Of a stretch of DNA of 64,000 nt, positions 52,015 through 61,013 are shown one piece after another (the stretch's first letter is position 1; each line of letters begins with the position of its first letter). The position numbers and the translations under genes were made by a program. The DNA is from Chryseosolibacter sp964551035 (lineage in GTDB: Bacteria > Bacteroidota > Bacteroidia > Cytophagales > Cyclobacteriaceae), in contig CAZKBK010000006.1 of assembly GCA_964551035.1 (NCBI GenBank), forward strand, positions 88,009-152,008. The letters are read 5' to 3'. The notes under the pieces are model-generated. The model had not been told where the DNA came from and did not search any database. It saw only the letters and a program-made list of their open reading frames with translations.

Positions 52015-54411
52015 TCATTCATACGCCAACGCCTCCCTGGTTGTGACCCTGTTGGCCCTTCGTGCCGGAAATACCGAGGCCAGATAGGATCCCAATGTAA
52101 TCAGCGCCACCCAGATCACGATCGCCATGGGTGAGATGGTTAGCGCCAGCGGTGTTCTGAATGAAATGCGACCGATAAATTCTCCCATAAAATACGAGAG
52201 CACCACGGAGAGCATCAATGCAACCACGATGCTCAGGAGACCGATGGTGATTCCTTCCCACACGATATGGCGTTTTATCCTTTCCGGGGTGCCGCCGATT
52301 GCCCGCATGACGCCGATCTCCCGGGTTCTTTCAAGAACGTTCATGCTGATGGCCGACGTCAGTCCCAGGGTACCGACCACCGCCATGAGGATCGCCATCG
52401 CAAGCAGGGAATTTACGAGCACTTCCATGTGCGCTGCCACCGCGTTGTGCAGGAGCCAAACCGGCGTGCTGGACTTCACGCGCACCTGATCGCGTTCAAG
52501 GGCGTCATCTATCTCGCGGCTTTTGGCGCGGGCATGATCCCGTGACCGATCCGCGTACGCAATGCGGAGCATCCCGATTTTTCCGGACGAGCCAACGATC
52601 TTTGAGAACGTCTTTATCGGAACATAAGCGGTCGCGGGCGAACCAACGTCCTCCGTAAAGCCCACGATCTTCCAGCGCGTGGGTTTGCCGTCAATCGCCA
52701 GGGTGACGTCGTCGCCGATCTGCATATCCGCAGTTCTTGCAAGCTGATTGAGTACCACGTCGTTCGAGCCTTCCGTGGTCAGCCAGTTTCCTTCGATCAG
52801 CGTCGGGCTCAGCAGCCGCGTCGGGACCGGTAACGCCTGAATCGTAAAACTCCCGTGGCCCTGGTCGGGATAAGTGCCCGTAACCCTGTAGTTGCTTCCC
52901 TTCATGATCGAACTCGACGCAAAATCCCAACCCTCAACAAGGTTTACACCGTCAATCTTCATGATCATCTCAAACACGGCGCCGCGAGCAACGCGCTCGT
53001 CCAGCCTGATCTCCTGATCGTATAGCTTTTGCGTATAGATCCGCGCCAGGTTTGCCTCCCAGGCTTCGGAAACATTGAGGGCTGTCATGAACATCGCTCC
53101 CCCGGCAGCAAGAAGCCCCAGCGTGAGGACAAGCCGCGCGCGTTGCCGGAAAGCATTCCTTAGCGATAACCTATACGTATCACTAAATACATTTGCACGT
53201 GACAAAAACATCGCCCATCCACCCTGCCTTCGGGGCGAGACCCCGTAGTGGTCGAGGGCAGCGCGAACAGATATCCTGCTTCCCCGCATCAGCGGTGCTG
53301 TGGCCGCAAGCAACGGAATGACGATTCCCGATGCGGCCTGCACGAGGGGTACCCACAGTGGAATTGACGGGTCGGTGATTTCGAGATTGAGGAGCCTGGC
53401 GATTTGCGTGTAAAAGGCAAGCGCCGACAACCGGCTCAAAGGGACGCTGATCGCCAGCGCAACCACGCATACGATAAACATCATGAAGAAATACATGGCG
53501 GCCACCTGAGATGACGTCGCACCAATGGCTTTCATCACCCCGATCTGCCGGACATGCTTTACCATCAACGTCGCCATCGAGGTGGCGACGAGTATCGACC
53601 CAAGAAAGAGGATCATGAAGCTAAACACCGTGAAAATGGAAAGTATCGCCTCCATTTGGCTTTGGTGTGGATGCCTGCCGGGCGACGGAACCTGAATCTC
53701 GTGGATTTCCGTTCCCCCCTTTTCCAGCCATCCCGCGAGTGCCCCGGCCTTTTCTGTGATCGCCTGCCGCGAAAATTCGTTTTCATCCACCTGAATCCTC
53801 AAGAGATCGAATCCCCGACTTTCGCCGAGTATGCGTAATGTCTCCAGCGTGATATACGCGTAGCCGGCTTGTTCCTGCCACGCCGGTGCCAGCGCGGGGT
53901 CGTGAACCACGCCGGATATGTTAAGCGTTTGTATCGGTCCTTTCGGTGTGCGCACCGTGATGGCGTCTCCCTGTTTCGCGCCCATCACGGCGAGGGCTGT
54001 CCGTTCCACCAGCATCGATCCGGGCGGTGGATTTCTTTCGCCGGAGATGTGCCGGAATTTGCTGATCTCCATGGCCCGGAAATCGTCAATCACGAAGAAC
54101 AATATCGCGTGCCATTGCCCGTTTACTTTCATTCGCCCAACCACCGTGGCGCGGCGCTCGGCCTTCCGGACGCCCGGGAAAGCCCGGGCGCTGTCGAGCA
54201 TCGCTGACGAGATGCCGCCTTCGATTTCAATGGTGGCCGACGCGGGTTCGGTACTCATATAATTCGCAGCCATCTCCCGGCTTAAGACCGCGTAACCCCC
54301 CAGGACCGAACCGATCCCGAAAACTCCAATCGCGATAGCCAAAACAAGCAAGAGATTTTTGGAATAATCCGTAGTGAGGTCACGAATGACCTTCATAGAT
54401 CTGGGTTTCAT
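52015..54411 (-). CDS. ABC transporter permease, two-FtsX-domain type (MacB/LolC-like)
   Basis: A 798-residue membrane protein with a MacB periplasmic-core domain, then an FtsX domain of three membrane segments (about 265-385), then a second core domain and a second FtsX (about 670-790). The N-terminal segment (DYSKNLLLVLAIAIGVFGIG) and the C-terminal words NVLERTREIGVMRAIG and FPARRANRVTTREALAYE are typical. It works with the ATPase encoded just upstream, which is separated by 11 bases. Such exporters move lipoproteins, peptides or lipids across or out of the envelope. ATG at 54396 (MKVIRDL) is an alternative start. Confidence 0.92.
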   Translation of the reverse strand: MKPRSMKVIRDLTTDYSKNLLLVLAIAIGVFGIGSVLGGYAVLSREMAANYMSTEPASATIEIEGGISSAMLDSARAFPGVRKAERRATVVGRMKVNGQWHAILFFVIDDFRAMEISKFRHISGERNPPPGSMLVERTALAVMGAKQGDAITVRTPKGPIQTLNISGVVHDPALAPAWQEQAGYAYITLETLRILGESRGFDLLRIQVDENEFSRQAITEKAGALAGWLEKGGTEIHEIQVPSPGRHPHQSQMEAILSIFTVFSFMILFLGSILVATSMATLMVKHVRQIGVMKAIGATSSQVAAMYFFMMFIVCVVALAISVPLSRLSALAFYTQIARLLNLEITDPSIPLWVPLVQAASGIVIPLLAATAPLMRGSRISVRAALDHYGVSPRRQGGWAMFLSRANVFSDTYRLSLRNAFRQRARLVLTLGLLAAGGAMFMTALNVSEAWEANLARIYTQKLYDQEIRLDERVARGAVFEMIMKIDGVNLVEGWDFASSSIMKGSNYRVTGTYPDQGHGSFTIQALPVPTRLLSPTLIEGNWLTTEGSNDVVLNQLARTADMQIGDDVTLAIDGKPTRWKIVGFTEDVGSPATAYVPIKTFSKIVGSSGKIGMLRIAYADRSRDHARAKSREIDDALERDQVRVKSSTPVWLLHNAVAAHMEVLVNSLLAMAILMAVVGTLGLTSAISMNVLERTREIGVMRAIGGTPERIKRHIVWEGITIGLLSIVVALMLSVVLSYFMGEFIGRISFRTPLALTISPMAIVIWVALITLGSYLASVFPARRANRVTTREALAYE

Positions 54412-54421
54412 ATTCGCAGGA

Positions 54422-55129
54422 TTATGTGGATGCCGGAACTTGCGTTTCGATCACGCCATCCGCGATACGGATGGTGTCTTCAAACCAGGTGGAAAATTCC
54501 CGTTCGTGTGTAACGACGACGACGGTCTTTCCCGATCTCGCAAGGTCGGCGAAGAGTTCGAAGATCGACGTTGCCGTTTGTGAGTCCAGGTTGCCAGTGG
54601 GTTCGTCAGCCACCAGCAAGGGTGGATCATTTGCCAACGCCCGCGCGATGGCAGCGCGCTGTTGTTGTCCACCGGAAAGCGCAGCGGGAAATTTATTCGC
54701 CTGGTCTTTGATGTCGACCTTTTCGAGTAAGGCCAACGCCCGATCCCTCCGCTCCTTTCGGGTGTAAGTGGCACAGAAGTCCATCGGCAGCATCACGTTC
54801 TCCAGAATGGTCAACGTGGGCAGCAATTGAAAGAATTGAAACACGACACCGACGTTCTTTCCCCGCCATGAGGCCAGCGCGGTTTCCGACAGGCTATCGA
54901 TCCTGATCCCGTTAATCACAACGCTTCCTTCCGAAGGCCGGTCGATGCCTGTGATAATATTCAATAATGTAGATTTTCCGCTTCCCGACTTACCCGTGAT
55001 GGCCACAAGCCTGCTACTCCCGATGGTGAGAGAGACGTTCTTTAATGCGTTAAAAGAGCCCGACCCTAAGGGGTATGATTTGGTAACGTTGCGCAACTCG
55101 ATGAGTGGCTTGCTTAAATGATCGTTCAT
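54422..55129 (-). CDS. ABC transporter ATP-binding protein (LolD/MacB type)
   Basis: A 235-residue ATPase. Walker A is GKSGSGKST (residues 43-51), the signature is LSGGQQQRAAIARAL, Walker B is LLVADEPTGNLDS and the H-loop is VVVVTHEREF. All are intact. The size and the final residues match ATPases that pair with FtsX-type permeases, here the next gene downstream. The upstream codirectional gene (69 bases) is an AraC-type regulator, so the three probably form one unit. Confidence 0.95.
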   Translation of the reverse strand: MNDHLSKPLIELRNVTKSYPLGSGSFNALKNVSLTIGSSRLVAITGKSGSGKSTLLNIITGIDRPSEGSVVINGIRIDSLSETALASWRGKNVGVVFQFFQLLPTLTILENVMLPMDFCATYTRKERRDRALALLEKVDIKDQANKFPAALSGGQQQRAAIARALANDPPLLVADEPTGNLDSQTATSIFELFADLARSGKTVVVVTHEREFSTWFEDTIRIADGVIETQVPAST

Positions 55130-55198
55130 GCTGTTTTTCCCACAACATTCGCGAACTACGCAACGGTCTGCGCCCGGGAGATCCCATTGGACGTCCGG

Positions 55199-56296
55199 CT
55201 ACACACTATTCTTTTTGTACGCCGTGGGTGTTAGGCCGGTGAAACGCTTGAACACGAGGTTGAAGGTCGATTTGGACTTGAAACCGGCGTCCATCGCAAG
55301 ACCAAGCAGACTATAATTCTGTTTTTGCGGGTCGGCCATCAGCCGCTTTACTTCTTCAACACGATACTTATTGATGAAGTCGTAAAAGTTTTCACCCATT
55401 CCGACATTGATAAGCTGGGACAGTTGGTTCCGGTTTAAGCCGACTTGTCTTGAAAGAGAACTGAGCGACAATTCCGGGTCGAGGAAAGGTTTTCTTTCCC
55501 CCATGAACCGGATCAGTTTGTCGACCAGTTCCTGATCGGGCACTTCCGACTTCTCCGCTGCGCCCACCGGGATGCGCACGTCCGCATAGAAAATCTCCCT
55601 TTGCAATATCCCCTTATAGCCCAACGCAAAAATCGAAAGGGAGAATACAATACCGACTGACGTCCAAACCAGGTTCATGACATCCAGGTGGATGACGACA
55701 AACAAGCCGACAAGGAAGCAGATATTCACCACCAGGAATACGCCCATGAAAAAGCGAATCCATGAAATGTTAGCGCCCTCCATGTTCGATACTTCCTGCC
55801 TGATGATGAGTTGATAGTCCCTCCATTTGCGGTGAACGAAAAATTGATAACACGAAAATTGAATGACAACCACGATCCAGAAAACAATGAATCGCAACCG
55901 GCTATGGCTATCCAGCACGTAGACCAGCGGACTTTCGCTCAAAAAAGAGCCGAAGGAAATCGAGCAAAAGACAATCATCAGGAAGGGCAGGAAATGCAAC
56001 GCGGTCGGCAGCGTTGCGCGTACGCGTCCCCCCGTTAATTCTATATTATAAAACCAAAGGAGTGGCGGAATCAATAAAAACGTAGGGTCGCCTAACGTGT
56101 GGACGTTAACGGAAAAGTGATTGATGACGTCCCCGGCGTATTGCAAATGCAACGTACTGAACGCCAGCGCGGCCAGCAGCACGGAAAGAAACGTGTTCGC
56201 CCTTGTCTTGCGAACGCCCTTGTTGTTCAGCAGGAGTATTACAAACACCCCAAGGACGATTCCTCCATTGGTCAGGATCTGGAATAATTGGCTCAT
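55199..56296 (-). CDS. AraC-family regulator with N-terminal membrane domain
   Basis: The ATG at 56296 (MSQLFQILTNGGIVLGV) gives 365 residues; the -7 promoter box at 56327-56334 would place transcription start after the alternative TTG at 56329. Six to seven membrane segments fill residues ~10-235. The AraC helix-turn-helix domain occupies the C-terminus (about 265-365), with SSLSRQVGLNRNQLSQLINV, then NKYRVEEVKRLM and GFKSKSTFNLVFKRFTG. Such membrane-bound AraC proteins are common in Bacteroidetes and probably sense membrane or periplasmic cues. Its neighbours are an ABC ATPase and permease gene on the same strand, its likely targets. Confidence 0.9.
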   Translation of the reverse strand: MSQLFQILTNGGIVLGVFVILLLNNKGVRKTRANTFLSVLLAALAFSTLHLQYAGDVINHFSVNVHTLGDPTFLLIPPLLWFYNIELTGGRVRATLPTALHFLPFLMIVFCSISFGSFLSESPLVYVLDSHSRLRFIVFWIVVVIQFSCYQFFVHRKWRDYQLIIRQEVSNMEGANISWIRFFMGVFLVVNICFLVGLFVVIHLDVMNLVWTSVGIVFSLSIFALGYKGILQREIFYADVRIPVGAAEKSEVPDQELVDKLIRFMGERKPFLDPELSLSSLSRQVGLNRNQLSQLINVGMGENFYDFINKYRVEEVKRLMADPQKQNYSLLGLAMDAGFKSKSTFNLVFKRFTGLTPTAYKKNSV

Positions 56297-56326
56297 GGGC
56301 TTTTGTGTTGGAGGGCCGTTAGGAAA

Positions 56327-56334
56327 CAAAGATA
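56327..56334 (-). promoter_or_regulatory. Promoter -7 element of the AraC-ABC operon
   Basis: The minus strand reads TATCTTTG, an exact TAnnTTTG. Transcription would start near 56322, leaving a 26-base leader before the ATG at 56296. Confidence 0.55.
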
Positions 56335-56779
56335 GGCGTAAACCCCCGGAGTGGGGTGTGCGAAAAGGTCCATTAGGACACCCTGGACGTGGCCGCGCGC
56401 GGTGGGCTGGACGTCTTCAGGCCGGAATGAGCCCTTGCAGGGCCAGCCCGACATATGCTTAAGCCCTGACAACGGCGACAAAGTATCGATAAAATGACCG
56501 GGGAAGAAGTGACCTCCCCGAGCCCGTTTTGACCCTGGTCTCAGGGTGGGTACCCTACCCGCTCGGGGTAAACCCCTAGCCCGTAGGGACGGCCGGGGGG
56601 CCTTTCCGCTGTGCCTGGGGCCTTTTTCCGTTGTAAAACCAGATAACAGGGATCGTTGCGCAACCCCCAAAGCCGCCGAACCGGGGTTTTACCCCTTTTT
56701 TCTTTTTCAAATTTTCCCCGATGCATGGTCGGTTACCGCGGATGCACCTTTGCATCAACAAAACCAAAACCAAAGCATC
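56335..56779. other. 445-base GC-rich, hairpin-rich region before the beta-barrel gene
   Basis: No coding gene is supported. From 56499 to 56580 four perfect hairpins stand in a row: CGGGGA/TCCCCG, ACCCTG/CAGGGT with a GTCT loop, GGGTA/TACCC and GCTcGGGG/CCCCtAGC with a TAAA loop. A terminator-like GGGG-TTTTA-CCCC followed by a T-rich run stands at 56683-56707. The base composition (long G and C runs) differs from the coding neighbours. A structured leader or small RNA is possible. A weak promoter-like CACCTTTG occurs near 56744-56752. Confidence 0.55.
56683..56707 (+). terminator. Terminator-like hairpin upstream of the beta-barrel gene
   Basis: GGGG (56683-56686) and CCCC (56692-56695) enclose TTTTA and are followed by TTTTTTCTTTTT. 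No gene ends before it in this direction, so it would end a small RNA or act as an attenuator. Confidence 0.45.
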
Positions 56780-57460
56780 ATGACAGTCAGCACCAGAATT
56801 TCTCAAAGGTTTTTCAATGCCATTTTGGTCATCTTGACCTTTGTTATCTCGGCCATGTACGCGGTGACGACCAACGCGCAGTCGTCGTTGCAGATGGGCT
56901 TCGAAGGAAGGTTCGGGGTCCGCTCCGTGAACGTCGAAAACCTTCCGAGCCTCGGATCAGCGAAGGCCAGCCTTTCCGGCGGCAGCGTCGGTTTCGTCGT
57001 AGGCAACGATGTGGTACGCGCGGCGATTGGGGTGTTGGGATACTACGAGTCCGACGGCGGCATCGACGGAACGATGCAGTTGACGGAGTCGTCATTCTCA
57101 GTGAATGTTTATCCCTTGAGTCTGATCTTCAAAAGCCCGGTCGTCGAGCCCTACCTGACCGGTGGGCTGAGCTTCGACCGCATGAGCTTCCACGGCTACT
57201 ACCTCAACGGCGAGCCCGGCAACGTTAACTACAGCTACGGCGTGCTCCCGGAGTTGGGGAAGGTGAAGGAGGTCAACGCACTCGCCGGAGCCGGCATCGC
57301 CTTCCGTATCGTCGATAACCACCACTTTGTGCAGGCCTTCACGGAAGTCAAATACGGCTATAACCTGTCATCCACGGGGACGACAGCATTCAGCGATACC
57401 CACACGGCGGCATCCATGATCGCCACCGCAGGCGTCAGGTTCGGAATGAACCGCCGCTGA
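56780..57460 (+). CDS. Outer membrane beta-barrel protein
   Basis: Starting at ATG 56780 gives 226 residues with a signal peptide (MTVSTRISQRFFNAILVILT, then a cleavage region near AVTTNAQ). The mature part alternates polar and hydrophobic residues with many Gly, Tyr and Phe, as in small barrels: YLTGGLSFDRMSFHGYY, AFTEVKYGYNLSSTG and the C-terminal ATAGVRFGMNRR. The longer in-frame reading from 56546 adds an improbable basic stretch from the GC-rich leader and is rejected. It is the first of three genes with short gaps (47 and 11 bases). Confidence 0.78.
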   Translation: MTVSTRISQRFFNAILVILTFVISAMYAVTTNAQSSLQMGFEGRFGVRSVNVENLPSLGSAKASLSGGSVGFVVGNDVVRAAIGVLGYYESDGGIDGTMQLTESSFSVNVYPLSLIFKSPVVEPYLTGGLSFDRMSFHGYYLNGEPGNVNYSYGVLPELGKVKEVNALAGAGIAFRIVDNHHFVQAFTEVKYGYNLSSTGTTAFSDTHTAASMIATAGVRFGMNRR

Positions 57461-57507
57461 AAACCCGGCAGTGAGACTGATTTGATTCCACCTATAAAGG
57501 CACCGAT

Positions 57508-57936
57508 ATGAAAAAATTCATCCTACCGATCATTTTCCTCTCAGGAATCACCGCAGGTTTTGGTCAGCATGCTTTGGTTAGCGTCTATGCGGAAACAACG
57601 GTGGCGGGTCCGGAGTACGGGATCGCCGCGGCTTTCGAGTCAAAAGGTGCCTGGACATTCGGCGCGTTCATGCAACGCGGTGCCGCGAATTATGAGGAGC
57701 GCACGGTGGATCAAACGTTTTGCGGAGCCGAACTGCGCGCGCCGCTGATGCGGTCGGAGCGCCTGGCCTTGCTGGCTACCCTGAGGGCAGGCCTTGTAAA
57801 TGAAAAATTCGTGGCCATCGCGCCCGGGTTCGAAACGCGCATGACGGTGCTGCCCCGGCTGGTGGTGTCGGCTGGAGGCGCGATGCGAAAAGGATATCCC
57901 TCCCTGTACGCCCGTGTCGGCATGAGAATCTTTTAA
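57508..57936 (+). CDS. Small secreted envelope protein, 142 residues, barrel-like
   Basis: A signal peptide (about 1-19, MKKFILPIIFLSGITAGFGQ) precedes ~120 residues with the alternating pattern of a small beta-barrel or beta-sandwich (GIAAAFESKGAWTFGAFMQR, ending LYARVGMRIF). I do not recognise a family. It lies between the beta-barrel gene and a lipoprotein gene, with 47 and 11 bases between, so it is probably cotranscribed. The three proteins may form one envelope complex. Confidence 0.65.
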   Translation: MKKFILPIIFLSGITAGFGQHALVSVYAETTVAGPEYGIAAAFESKGAWTFGAFMQRGAANYEERTVDQTFCGAELRAPLMRSERLALLATLRAGLVNEKFVAIAPGFETRMTVLPRLVVSAGGAMRKGYPSLYARVGMRIF

Positions 57937-57947
57937 CATTCGTAGCC

Positions 57948-58517
57948 ATGAAAACCAACCTGTTCATCGCCCTTTCCCTTGCCTTCGTCGCCTTCGCATG
58001 CGAGCCTGTTGCGGAGGATCTCTTCTCCAGAACTTTCGTCATCAAAGCGGGCGCACATTACTCGACGCCGCGACTCGTGGAAACCCTGCAGTCGGACCGT
58101 CTTACTTTTACGGCCGTGTTCGACCATTCCGCCATCTATGACCTCGGCGATCCGGCACTGCAGTCGAACAAGAATAAACTCTTTGGCTTTTCGGGCTGCA
58201 ATGCCACGCACCATGAAAACAGCGCGCGGTTTGCCTGGCAGTGGTTCGGCGGGCAGCTCGAAATTTACGCCTACTGCTACGTGAACGGCGAGCGAAAGGA
58301 GGCGTTTGTCGGTGTCGTAAAGCCGGGGGAGGAAAATCTCTACGAAATACAGCTTACAGACAACGCCTATGTCTTCTACCTCAACAACGAGCGCAAGGCG
58401 GTTGTCAGCAAGAACACCTCCTGCGAGCAGGGTGTATACTACCTGCTTTATCCATACTTCGGTGGATCGGTACCGGCGCCACACGATGTGAGCATCAAGA
58501 TCTCAAGGACGTATTGA
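57948..58517 (+). CDS. Lipoprotein, 189 residues
   Basis: The N-terminus MKTNLFIALSLAFVAFACEP is a lipoprotein signal with the lipidation cysteine at residue 18 (FAC). The mature domain is beta-rich with paired cysteines (FSGCNATHH, IYAYCYVNGER, NTSCEQGVYYLL) and ends near VSIKISRTY. It has no recognised family. It is the last gene of the three-gene envelope cluster and is followed by a repeat-rich region. Confidence 0.68.
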   Translation: MKTNLFIALSLAFVAFACEPVAEDLFSRTFVIKAGAHYSTPRLVETLQSDRLTFTAVFDHSAIYDLGDPALQSNKNKLFGFSGCNATHHENSARFAWQWFGGQLEIYAYCYVNGERKEAFVGVVKPGEENLYEIQLTDNAYVFYLNNERKAVVSKNTSCEQGVYYLLYPYFGGSVPAPHDVSIKISRTY

Positions 58518-58556
58518 TCGTGGGTTGGGCCCGGGTATTGACCTTGTTGCCTGTGG

Positions 58557-58622
58557 GTGGGTGCTGTGAGGTAGACGATGCGGTGGGATCTTTTTTACCG
58601 CGAAGGATGTTTTTGAAAAGTG
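58557..58622 (+). repeat. Direct repeat copy 1 (about 66 bases)
   Basis: Begins GTGGGTGCTGTGAGGTAGAC and ends TTTTTGAAAAGTG. The second copy is at 58788-58855. Differences are single-base changes and one T-run length difference. The text after the copies, TGTGGCAGG, also recurs once a 14-base insertion is skipped. Confidence 0.75.
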
Positions 58623-58787
58623 CTGTCGAGAGGGTGTGGCAGGGGCCGTCAGTAATGCTGTCGGACATCGCATAGGACGCAGAGGACGCGAAGGCCTCGC
58701 AGCACTCGCGCCACTCGGATTGAAGCGTCCGGATGCTTTGCACTTTCAGGACTCCGATAGCCATGAACAGTCATGCGTTTGAGCTTT

Positions 58788-58855
58788 GTGGGTGCTGTGA
58801 GGTAAACGATGCGGTGAGATCTTTTTTTACCCGCGAAGGATGTTTTTGAAAAGTG
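58788..58855 (+). repeat. Direct repeat copy 2 (about 68 bases)
   Basis: Begins GTGGGTGCTGTGAGGTAAAC and ends TTTTTGAAAAGTG, nearly identical to the copy at 58557-58622. The two starts are 231 bases apart. Confidence 0.75.
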
Positions 58856-58958
58856 TGGCAGGAGCATCAGGAATCATTCGTTGACACCCATGATTTGTTG
58901 CGCAGAGGCGCAACGCGTTTGGGTCACAGCGTCAGTTGTGCATGCAGGTCGGTTCCCA

Positions 58959-61013
58959 TCACCGCGCTCCGTCCAACACCGGCGTGATGCTGGCCGCACC
59001 TGTCGCCTGCGGGTCGGGCCGTAAATACGTGGCAAGGTCCGGCACCATCATGGTGAAGACCGTTCCTTTGCCAACCTCCGACACGAATGTCACGCGGCCG
59101 CAAAGTTTTTCAGCACATTTCCCCACGAGGTAGAGACCCAGCCCATTTCCCTTTTCAATGTCGGCGCGTACAAAAGGAAGGAAAATGCGGTCGTAGTACG
59201 TCTTGTCAATGCCCTTGCCCGTGTCCGATACCATGATATTCGTCTTCCTGTCCGAGAACTCGGCCTTAACGGTGACTTCGTGCGGCATGTCATATTTGCG
59301 GAACTTCACGCCGTTCTCAATTACGTTTTCCAGCATGACCCGCAGCAGTTTCGCGTCGGTATTGATCACGTGGTCCTCGGAGACTTCATTATAGACCGTA
59401 GTATTCTCCCGGCCCGGTAGCAGGTCGGCGATGATTTCAGCGCACATGGCGCGAAGGTCGACCCGCGTGACCAACAACTCTTTCCGGTTGATGATGTGTA
59501 TGGCCGCGATCTTGTTCAGCATCTTGTCCATCACCGTGGCGACATCACCTACTTTCTTCAGGAGATCGGTGGCGTCCGGATCGCTTACCGTGAGCATGCC
59601 TACCTGTCTGAGTCCCATCAACGTCGACAGGGGCCCGCGGAAATCGTGCGACGCCCGATAGAGGAAAGTATCGAGCTCATCGTTGAGGGCGGTGAGTTCC
59701 CGGGTTCTTTCGGTGACCTGCCGTTCAAGGAGCGCGGCAACGCGTCGTTTCCGGCGGTAACGTCGCGCCACCATATAGATCAACAGGAAAAGAAGCAGTA
59801 CGGTCGACGCAGACCCAAACAAGAGCCCGCGTTGCACGGACATTTCCTTCTCCTTCAGTTCATTGTCCTTTTTGATCAGCGCAAGCTCCGCCAGCTTAGC
59901 GTCAAATTCATGGTTGGACTGGATTGCCAGGAGGTTCCGGGATGCCTCGAGGCGATCCAGTGAATCCTTCTTGCGGAGGTATTGCCTGTAATAATCCACG
60001 GAGGCCTTGTAGTTGCCTTTGTTGTAGCTCAACTCAGATTGCCTTTGAAGGTACTCCACCGGCCAAAGCCCGGGATGCTGATCGACGATGTAGTACACGC
60101 TGTCATGATAGCGCCCGGCAATGGCGGTTTTTTTCAGCTCATCGTAAATATCAGCCAGCGTGCGATACGCGTTCTTCAGGCTCGACCACTGGTGGTATCG
60201 CTTGCTGATGCGTGTGTCGATGCCGAGGTGAAAGACGGCGGAATCGTATTGCTTCATTCGCCGGTAAACGGCGCCGATATTTCCGTGCGTAAGCCCTACC
60301 CAGAACTCATCGCCGACTTCGATGGCGATCGCGCGCGAGCGACGAAAGAATGCTATCGCCAGGTCATAGCGCCCGGCATTCATATAACTTAACGCGAGGG
60401 TGTTGAACGCGCTCTTGGCGGTGCGCTTATTTTTCTTGTTGGAAAAAACAGACGGGTATTTCTCGTATATCCCGACCGCGCGCTCCAACAGGTTGATGCT
60501 TTCAGTGAAATTGCCGGCATGGTAGTGGAGAACGCCCGCCTGGTCATAAAGCGAAAACGTGGTAATGGAGGGTGCGAGTGTTTGATCAAGCCCACTGGCA
60601 TCAAGGAGTTGCTCGAGCGCCTCTTCCGGCTTGCCCTGTGACCTGTAGATCACTCCCAGCAGAAGGCCGAGCCTTACTTCCTCCTCAACAGAACCGCACT
60701 TTTTGTTGAGCCGCACGCCTTCATTCGCCTTTTCCAAAGCGCGGACGGACTTGTAGCGCTCAACGAGGATGGTGGTGTGCAGCCGGGCGAGCACAACACG
60801 TTCGCAAGGGCGCAGACCCTTGCGGCTGCCCGCCTGGTTGAAAAAACGTTCGCAAGCTTCGAGGTCCCTTTTCCGAAGGGAGTCGAGAAGCGCCTCATGG
60901 TCGCCGGCGGCCAGCATGTCCGCGAGACCACCGTGCTGCCCAGCGACGGGCAACGTGATGGCTACCGCAAGGGTTACCGCGTACAGGCAACGCAAAAACG
61001 TTCTCTTCATCAT
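58959..61013 (-). CDS. TPR-domain sensor histidine kinase
   Basis: A 684-residue protein with a signal peptide (about 1-25). Residues ~30-360 are tetratricopeptide repeats (for example RYDLAIAFFRRSRAIAIEVG, QYDSAVFHLGIDTRI), then a membrane segment at about 385-405. The HisKA domain has FLYRASHDFRGPLSTLMGL, whose histidine is the phosphorylation site. The HATPase domain has NVIENGVKF, DTGKGIDKTY, FVRADIEKGNGLGLYLV. Kinases with periplasmic TPR domains are typical of Bacteroidetes. No response regulator gene lies beside it, so it is orphan here. Input unknown. Confidence 0.92.
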   Translation of the reverse strand: MMKRTFLRCLYAVTLAVAITLPVAGQHGGLADMLAAGDHEALLDSLRKRDLEACERFFNQAGSRKGLRPCERVVLARLHTTILVERYKSVRALEKANEGVRLNKKCGSVEEEVRLGLLLGVIYRSQGKPEEALEQLLDASGLDQTLAPSITTFSLYDQAGVLHYHAGNFTESINLLERAVGIYEKYPSVFSNKKNKRTAKSAFNTLALSYMNAGRYDLAIAFFRRSRAIAIEVGDEFWVGLTHGNIGAVYRRMKQYDSAVFHLGIDTRISKRYHQWSSLKNAYRTLADIYDELKKTAIAGRYHDSVYYIVDQHPGLWPVEYLQRQSELSYNKGNYKASVDYYRQYLRKKDSLDRLEASRNLLAIQSNHEFDAKLAELALIKKDNELKEKEMSVQRGLLFGSASTVLLLFLLIYMVARRYRRKRRVAALLERQVTERTRELTALNDELDTFLYRASHDFRGPLSTLMGLRQVGMLTVSDPDATDLLKKVGDVATVMDKMLNKIAAIHIINRKELLVTRVDLRAMCAEIIADLLPGRENTTVYNEVSEDHVINTDAKLLRVMLENVIENGVKFRKYDMPHEVTVKAEFSDRKTNIMVSDTGKGIDKTYYDRIFLPFVRADIEKGNGLGLYLVGKCAEKLCGRVTFVSEVGKGTVFTMMVPDLATYLRPDPQATGAASITPVLDGAR

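Larger units (their letters stand above)
58518..58958. other. 441-base region with a ~67-base direct duplication
   Basis: No gene is supported. Positions 58557-58622 and 58788-58855 carry the same text (GTGGGTGCTGTGAGGTA at the left, GATGTTTTTGAAAAGTG at the right) with a few changes. Between them is a GCAGAGGACGCGAAGGC-type segment. Small reading frames on the minus strand here are not supported. Confidence 0.65.

Noticed and set aside
56546..56779. N-terminal extension of the beta-barrel protein
   Set aside because: It translates the hairpin-rich leader and would put a signal peptide 80 residues inside the protein.
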